A stretch of DNA of 8,341 bases. It comes from Sedimentibacter sp. Its GTDB lineage: Bacteria > Bacillota > Clostridia > Tissierellales > Sedimentibacteraceae. The first letter of the stretch is position 1. Each line of letters starts with the position of its first letter. The position numbers and the translations under genes were made by a program. The stretch spans positions 1-8,341 of the forward strand of contig JAQSYS010000067.1 of assembly GCA_029256005.1 (NCBI GenBank), in the 5' to 3' direction. Shown here piece after piece: positions 6,004-8,341 of the stretch. The notes beneath the pieces are model-generated. The model was given only the letters and a program-made list of their open reading frames with translations. It made no database searches and was not told the DNA's origin.

Positions 6004-6047
6004 ATATTAAACAAATTAATTGACAAATTTGTTTAATATATTAAAAT
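6004..6047 (+). promoter_or_regulatory. alkA promoter within a 14-bp-arm palindrome
   Basis: A perfect inverted repeat, ATATTAAACAAATT (6004-6017) and AATTTGTTTAATAT (6026-6039), surrounds an 8-base centre that holds a consensus -35 TTGACA (6020-6025). A -10 TAAAAT follows at 6042-6047 with a 16-base spacer. A dimeric repressor on the palindrome would hide the -35. On the minus strand the same site offers TTGTCA with a poor -10, so it could also influence the divergent dehydrogenase-fold gene. The regulator is not identified. Confidence 0.65.
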
Positions 6048-6164
6048 TAATCAAATAAACAAAACACTAAAAGCGAAATCAGTAAAGGTAAATCAGGAAT
6101 TTATTGCAAGTAGTTATCAGAAAATTGAGTTTCTATGCATAAATTTGATGTAGGGAAGGTTACT

Positions 6165-6770
6165 ATGGAAATATTTAAATACGGTGAAACAGAAATAAGC
6201 TATTTAAAAAAGAAGGATAAGAAATTATCTGAAGCAATTGACAGGATAGGGAAAATAGAAAGAAGAGTTATTCCTGATTTGTTTACGGCTTTAATTAACA
6301 GCATAATTGGGCAGCAAATATCGAGCCGGGCAGCAGATACGGTTTGGAATAGACTTATAGATCTGGTGGGTGAAATAAAGCCTGAAACAATTGTAGATAT
6401 GGATATCAATGATATTCAAAAATGCGGAATGACTGTTAGAAAGGCATCATACATAAAAGATATTGCTGAAAGTGTTTATTCTGGAGAATTAAATATTAAT
6501 GAATTATATAATTTATCAGACGAAGATATTATTAAAAAGTTATCATTACTAAATGGTATTGGTGTGTGGACTGCTGAAATGCTTATGATATTTTCCATGG
6601 AAAGACCTGATATTGTAAGTTGGGGTGACTTGGCAATCAGAAGAGGAATGTGCAATTTGTATCATCATAAGGAACTTACAAAGAAACAATTTGACAGTTA
6701 TAAAAAAAGATATTCGCCGTATGGCTCAGTTGCTTCTCTATATTTATGGGCGTTGTCGGTAGAAAAATAG
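6165..6770 (+). CDS. alkA: DNA-3-methyladenine glycosylase II (AlkA-type, HhH-GPD superfamily)
   Basis: This is a 201-residue base-excision repair enzyme that removes alkylated purines such as 3-methyladenine from DNA. Visible parts are the N-terminal helix region ALINSIIGQQISSRAADTVW (42-61, with the typical 'G-Q-Q-[IV]-S' motif), the helix-hairpin-helix LNGIGVWTAEML (129-140), and SWGDLAIRRG (152-161) with the catalytic aspartate D155. It ends with the family's YSPYGSVASLYLW (183-195). It is shorter than E. coli AlkA because the N-terminal accessory domain is absent, as is usual for the Firmicute short form. The ATG at 6165 is chosen over an in-frame ATG at 6135 because GGGAAGG (6153-6159) lies 5 bases before it and the family begins near here. 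The gene stands alone between its own palindrome-containing promoter and a strong terminator. Confidence 0.9.
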   Translation: MEIFKYGETEISYLKKKDKKLSEAIDRIGKIERRVIPDLFTALINSIIGQQISSRAADTVWNRLIDLVGEIKPETIVDMDINDIQKCGMTVRKASYIKDIAESVYSGELNINELYNLSDEDIIKKLSLLNGIGVWTAEMLMIFSMERPDIVSWGDLAIRRGMCNLYHHKELTKKQFDSYKKRYSPYGSVASLYLWALSVEK

Positions 6771-6807
6771 GAATAATAAATTAATTATAACAAGTAATAT
6801 AAATTGG

Positions 6808-6849
6808 AATGACCGTCTCTGACTTAAAATCAAGACGGTCATTTTATTT
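6808..6849 (+). terminator. Rho-independent terminator after alkA
   Basis: A perfect 11-bp stem, AATGACCGTCT (6808-6818) / AGACGGTCATT (6833-6843), has a 14-base loop and is followed by TTTATTTA. It lies between convergent genes and may work weakly in the other direction too. Confidence 0.88.
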
Positions 6850-6852
6850 AAA

Positions 6853-7080
6853 TTAAGCAATTTCAGGTGATATTGGAATAACATAACTTATATTGTCACA
6901 GCATGTTACGCTGATTCCACCATAGATATATTCAATTATCAAAAGATTGTCAAAAACATCAATTATTCTTCCGGCAGTGCCAAAGTAGGACGGGCATTTG
7001 AATTTTATAAAAACGTATCTTCCTTCATATTCATCTGCAAGTATGTCACATAAATTGCATTCATCGTAATATTTACTCAT
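6853..7080 (-). CDS. Small Cys-rich protein of unknown function (downstream gene of a pair)
   Basis: I do not recognise this 75-residue protein. Cysteines are at 8, 11, 29, 60 and 61: a CxxC near the N-terminus, a single Cys 18 residues on, and a CCD motif (60-62). Between them, GTAGRIIDVFDNLLIIEY (34-51) and GGISVTCCDNISYVIPI (54-70) look like the strands of a small beta barrel. It has no signal peptide or membrane segment. The ATG lies inside the end of the upstream gene (8-base overlap), and a GAGGAGG 9 bases before it lies in that gene too, so translation is probably coupled. It shares its cysteine layout with the upstream gene. A spore-coat role is possible given the cysteines, but this is a guess. 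It may be a real gene of a lineage-restricted family. Confidence 0.75.
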   Translation of the reverse strand: MSKYYDECNLCDILADEYEGRYVFIKFKCPSYFGTAGRIIDVFDNLLIIEYIYGGISVTCCDNISYVIPISPEIA

Positions 7081-7429
7081 TTGCCTTCGCCTCCTCTTTT
7101 ATGTTTCCTTGGACTACGTTCAACAAGTTGATTCTTTGATCAACCATAGTTGCAATATCAATATTTGTAACAGTTTCGTTAGTAGCACTTACAGTATCAA
7201 AAAAGTACAGTTCAAAAATATCATCACAGCAAGCAGTAAATATTACATTTCCGCCTCTTGGAGCATCATATAGACTGAAGGTATTATCAATGAAGGAGTT
7301 TCTCTGGATGTAACCATCATTATATCTATGATTGAAGCTTGTATTATCAGATGCACAATTGACTACAATGCCAACTCTTATATATTGTCCTATATAATTT
7401 TGTAATAAGCAGCAAAAAGGACATTTCAT
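7073..7429 (-). CDS. Cys-rich protein of unknown function (upstream gene of a pair)
   Basis: This 118-residue protein is not recognised. Cysteines are at 3, 6, 7, 25, 67 and 68. The start CPFCCLLQNYIGQYIRVGI and the later FTACCDDIFELYFFD (64-78) line up with the CxxC, YxGxY[IV] and CCD[DN]I motifs of the 75-residue protein encoded directly downstream. It differs by an inserted stretch of about 30 residues in the middle (28-58) and a hydrophilic tail (80-118). It has no signal peptide. The RBS AAAGGGTG (7438-7445) lies 8 bases before the ATG. A possible sporulation-type promoter lies at 7511-7538. The two genes form an operon. Function is unknown; being structural or metal-binding is inferred from the cysteines alone. 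Confidence 0.75.
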   Translation of the reverse strand: MKCPFCCLLQNYIGQYIRVGIVVNCASDNTSFNHRYNDGYIQRNSFIDNTFSLYDAPRGGNVIFTACCDDIFELYFFDTVSATNETVTNIDIATMVDQRINLLNVVQGNIKEEAKANE

Positions 7430-7510
7430 AGCTATTTCACCCTTTATATAATATAGAAGATAAACAATATGAATTAACTAAGCATACAATTACACTATTT
7501 ATCTCTAATA

Positions 7511-7538
7511 TATAATATGTCCAACTAAATTATTTGTT
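7511..7538 (-). promoter_or_regulatory. Possible mother-cell (sigma-K/E-like) promoter for the Cys-rich pair
   Basis: On the minus strand, CATATTATA (7511-7519) fits the -10 pattern CATAnnnTA known for sigma-K, with AAC (7536-7538) 16 bases upstream, close to the sigma-K -35 pattern AC. The region is very AT-rich, so a chance match is quite possible. The leader to the first gene would be about 75 bases. Confidence 0.3.
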
Positions 7539-7550
7539 ACATTAGCAAAT

Positions 7551-7585
7551 AAAAAAGGACTATTAGCATAAGCTTATAGTCCTTT
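7551..7585 (-). terminator. Rho-independent terminator of the cold-shock gene
   Basis: On the minus strand, AAAGGACTAT pairs with ATAGTCCTTT (plus-strand arms 7554-7563 and 7576-7585) around a 12-base loop, and six T follow. It lies about 30 bases beyond the cold-shock stop codon. Confidence 0.9.
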
Positions 7586-7614
7586 CTCTATTAATCGATA
7601 TATATTAAATTAAA

Positions 7615-7815
7615 TTATATTCTATTAACGTTAGTTGCTTGTTGGCCTCTGTTGCCTTGTGTAATTTCAAAGCTAACTGCTTGACCTTCTTCTAATGATT
7701 TGAATCCATTTCCTTGGATAGCTGAAAAATGAACAAATACGTCATCTCCACCATCAACTGTTATAAATCCGAATCCTTTTTCTGCGTTAAACCATTTAAC
7801 TGTACCTTTATTCAT
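7615..7815 (-). CDS. Cold-shock protein (CspA/CspB family)
   Basis: This 66-residue single cold-shock domain is a cytoplasmic RNA/ssDNA-binding protein that melts RNA structure and helps translation in the cold and during stress. RNP1 is KGFGFI (13-18) and RNP2 is VFVHF (26-30). The start MNKGTVKWFNAEKGFGF and the end GQQATNVNRI are typical, and the length is normal. Aromatic residues W8, F15, F17, F27, H29 and F30 of the binding face are all present. The ATG has a near-perfect AGGAGGT (plus-strand 7821-7827) 6 bases upstream. Regulation may involve the long leader, which contains a 26-bp hairpin with a T-tract (7855-7917); long structured leaders are well known for cold-shock genes. It is a single-gene unit with its own terminator. 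Confidence 0.96.
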   Translation of the reverse strand: MNKGTVKWFNAEKGFGFITVDGGDDVFVHFSAIQGNGFKSLEEGQAVSFEITQGNRGQQATNVNRI

Positions 7816-7854
7816 TAGGTACCTCCTAATTTTTATTTATACTGCATCGTACAT

Positions 7855-7917
7855 AAAAAATTCACATATTTCTACAAATCATATAAACAGGTTATATAAT
7901 CTCTAGAAACATGTGAA
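7855..7917 (-). promoter_or_regulatory. Very long hairpin plus U-tract in the leader of the cold-shock gene
   Basis: Plus-strand arms 7861-7886 and 7892-7917 pair over 26 positions with a 5-base loop (7887-7891), one mismatch and three wobble pairs when read as minus-strand RNA. Six U follow directly (7855-7860), 27 bases before the Shine-Dalgarno site. In the minus direction it has the form of a terminator. It may be an attenuator or temperature-responsive leader of the csp mRNA, or the terminator of the upstream peroxiredoxin transcript. Confidence 0.7.
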
Positions 7918-7946
7918 ATCTATAAATACATCTGTAATACTTAGTT

Positions 7947-7955
7947 AATATAACA
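7947..7955 (-). promoter_or_regulatory. Possible extended -10 promoter for the cold-shock gene
   Basis: On the minus strand, TGTTATATT fits an extended -10 (TGn followed by TATATT). The -35 region is poor. Transcription from here would give a leader of about 125 bases containing the whole long hairpin, similar in scale to known cold-shock leaders. Confidence 0.35.
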
Positions 7956-8083
7956 CAGATTTTTAATTTAATAATTTAAATGGGGGTTAATAGGCTTTTT
8001 TTGAGCAAGATAATAAAGATGATTTATGAAGGATTAAACAATCAATCTAACCATCTTTTTTAAATTAAGTATTGGAATTGGAA

Positions 8084-8341
8084 TCATATGCTAGTGGTAG
8101 TATCTTGGGGAACAGGATTAATATTTCCTTCAACTGGTAAGTTAGTGTAACATACGTACCAAAGAGGACAATTGTAACCTAGACTTTCGCTTTCAATTGC
8201 TCTATTAATTATTTCTCCATATGAGGTCGGATTTGGTACTAAAACAGGATCACCTTGTTTCCAGTCCGAAGGTGTATCGAGATTATATTTTTCTTTAATT
8301 TGAAGTGAATCTAATATCCTAATTAGTTCATGGCTATTTCT
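8084..8341 (-). CDS. Peroxiredoxin (AhpC/TSA, Prx6-type), C-terminal part (5' end outside window)
   Basis: Eighty-five residues are visible, open to the window edge and ending in TGA at 8084-8086. The segment HELIRILDSLQIKEKYNLDTPSDW followed by KQGDPVLVPNPTSYGE is the C-terminal domain of Prx6-type peroxiredoxins, which reduce hydrogen peroxide and organic peroxides with a cysteine in the N-terminal thioredoxin fold (not in this window). Near the end, CPLWYVC gives two cysteines five residues apart, as in the Prx6-like enzymes that carry extra C-terminal cysteines able to form disulfides with the peroxidatic one. A short tail (LPVEGNINPVPQDTTTSI) follows. No strong terminator lies directly after the stop; the first candidate is the hairpin at 7855-7917. 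The family call is good. Confidence 0.85.
   Translation of the reverse strand, partial: RNSHELIRILDSLQIKEKYNLDTPSDWKQGDPVLVPNPTSYGEIINRAIESESLGYNCPLWYVCYTNLPVEGNINPVPQDTTTSI

Noticed and set aside
6135..6164. Upstream ATG for the AlkA-type glycosylase
   Set aside because: There is no Shine-Dalgarno before 6135, while the ATG at 6165 has GGGAAGG at good spacing and matches the usual family start.
6200..6409. Minus-strand open frame of 69 codons
   Set aside because: It lies wholly inside the alkA gene on the other strand and shows no recognisable motif.

Overview
The window is AT-rich DNA with strong Shine-Dalgarno sites (AGGAGG/AAGGAG types), GTG and TTG starts, vegetative promoters of sigma-A type and U-tract terminators. 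This points to a low-GC Firmicute, most likely a clostridium. The protein families agree (PadR/DUF2812 pair, GNAT, AlkA-type glycosylase, small Csp, peroxiredoxin), but I cannot name the species.

Layout. (1) 1-1540: the end of an XRE-type HTH regulator, an intergenic stretch with a possible antisense gene relic, then a class II Fic protein read from a promoter region whose -10 lies inside an inverted repeat, closed by a terminator. (2) 1512-3600: an accessory islet. Both sides carry the same roughly 135-bp sequence, a terminator plus the 3' end of a LigB/YgiD dioxygenase gene. The left copy is only a 3' fragment; the right copy is the true end of an intact gene. Between them lie two copies of an 86-87 bp REP/MITE-like element, an autoregulated-looking padR-DUF2812 operon, and a GNAT acetyltransferase. 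(3) 3505-5894, minus strand: the intact dioxygenase and a PQQ/sorbosone-dehydrogenase-fold protein with no signal peptide. (4) 5895-6843: an AlkA-type DNA glycosylase whose promoter contains a 14-bp-arm palindrome, with a strong terminator. (5) 6853-7429, minus strand: two overlapping small Cys-rich genes of unknown function that share a cysteine pattern and look like divergent paralogues. (6) 7551-8341, minus strand: a cold-shock protein with a very long hairpin in its leader and a good terminator, and the C-terminal part of a peroxiredoxin.

The genes do not form one pathway; most are single transcription units. The clearest functional unit is padR-DUF2812 (1-nt overlap, perfect consensus promoter overlapped by CGATAT repeats). 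The observations most worth following are the gene-3'-end duplication around the islet, the paired Cys-rich small proteins, and the 26-bp leader hairpin upstream of the cold-shock gene.
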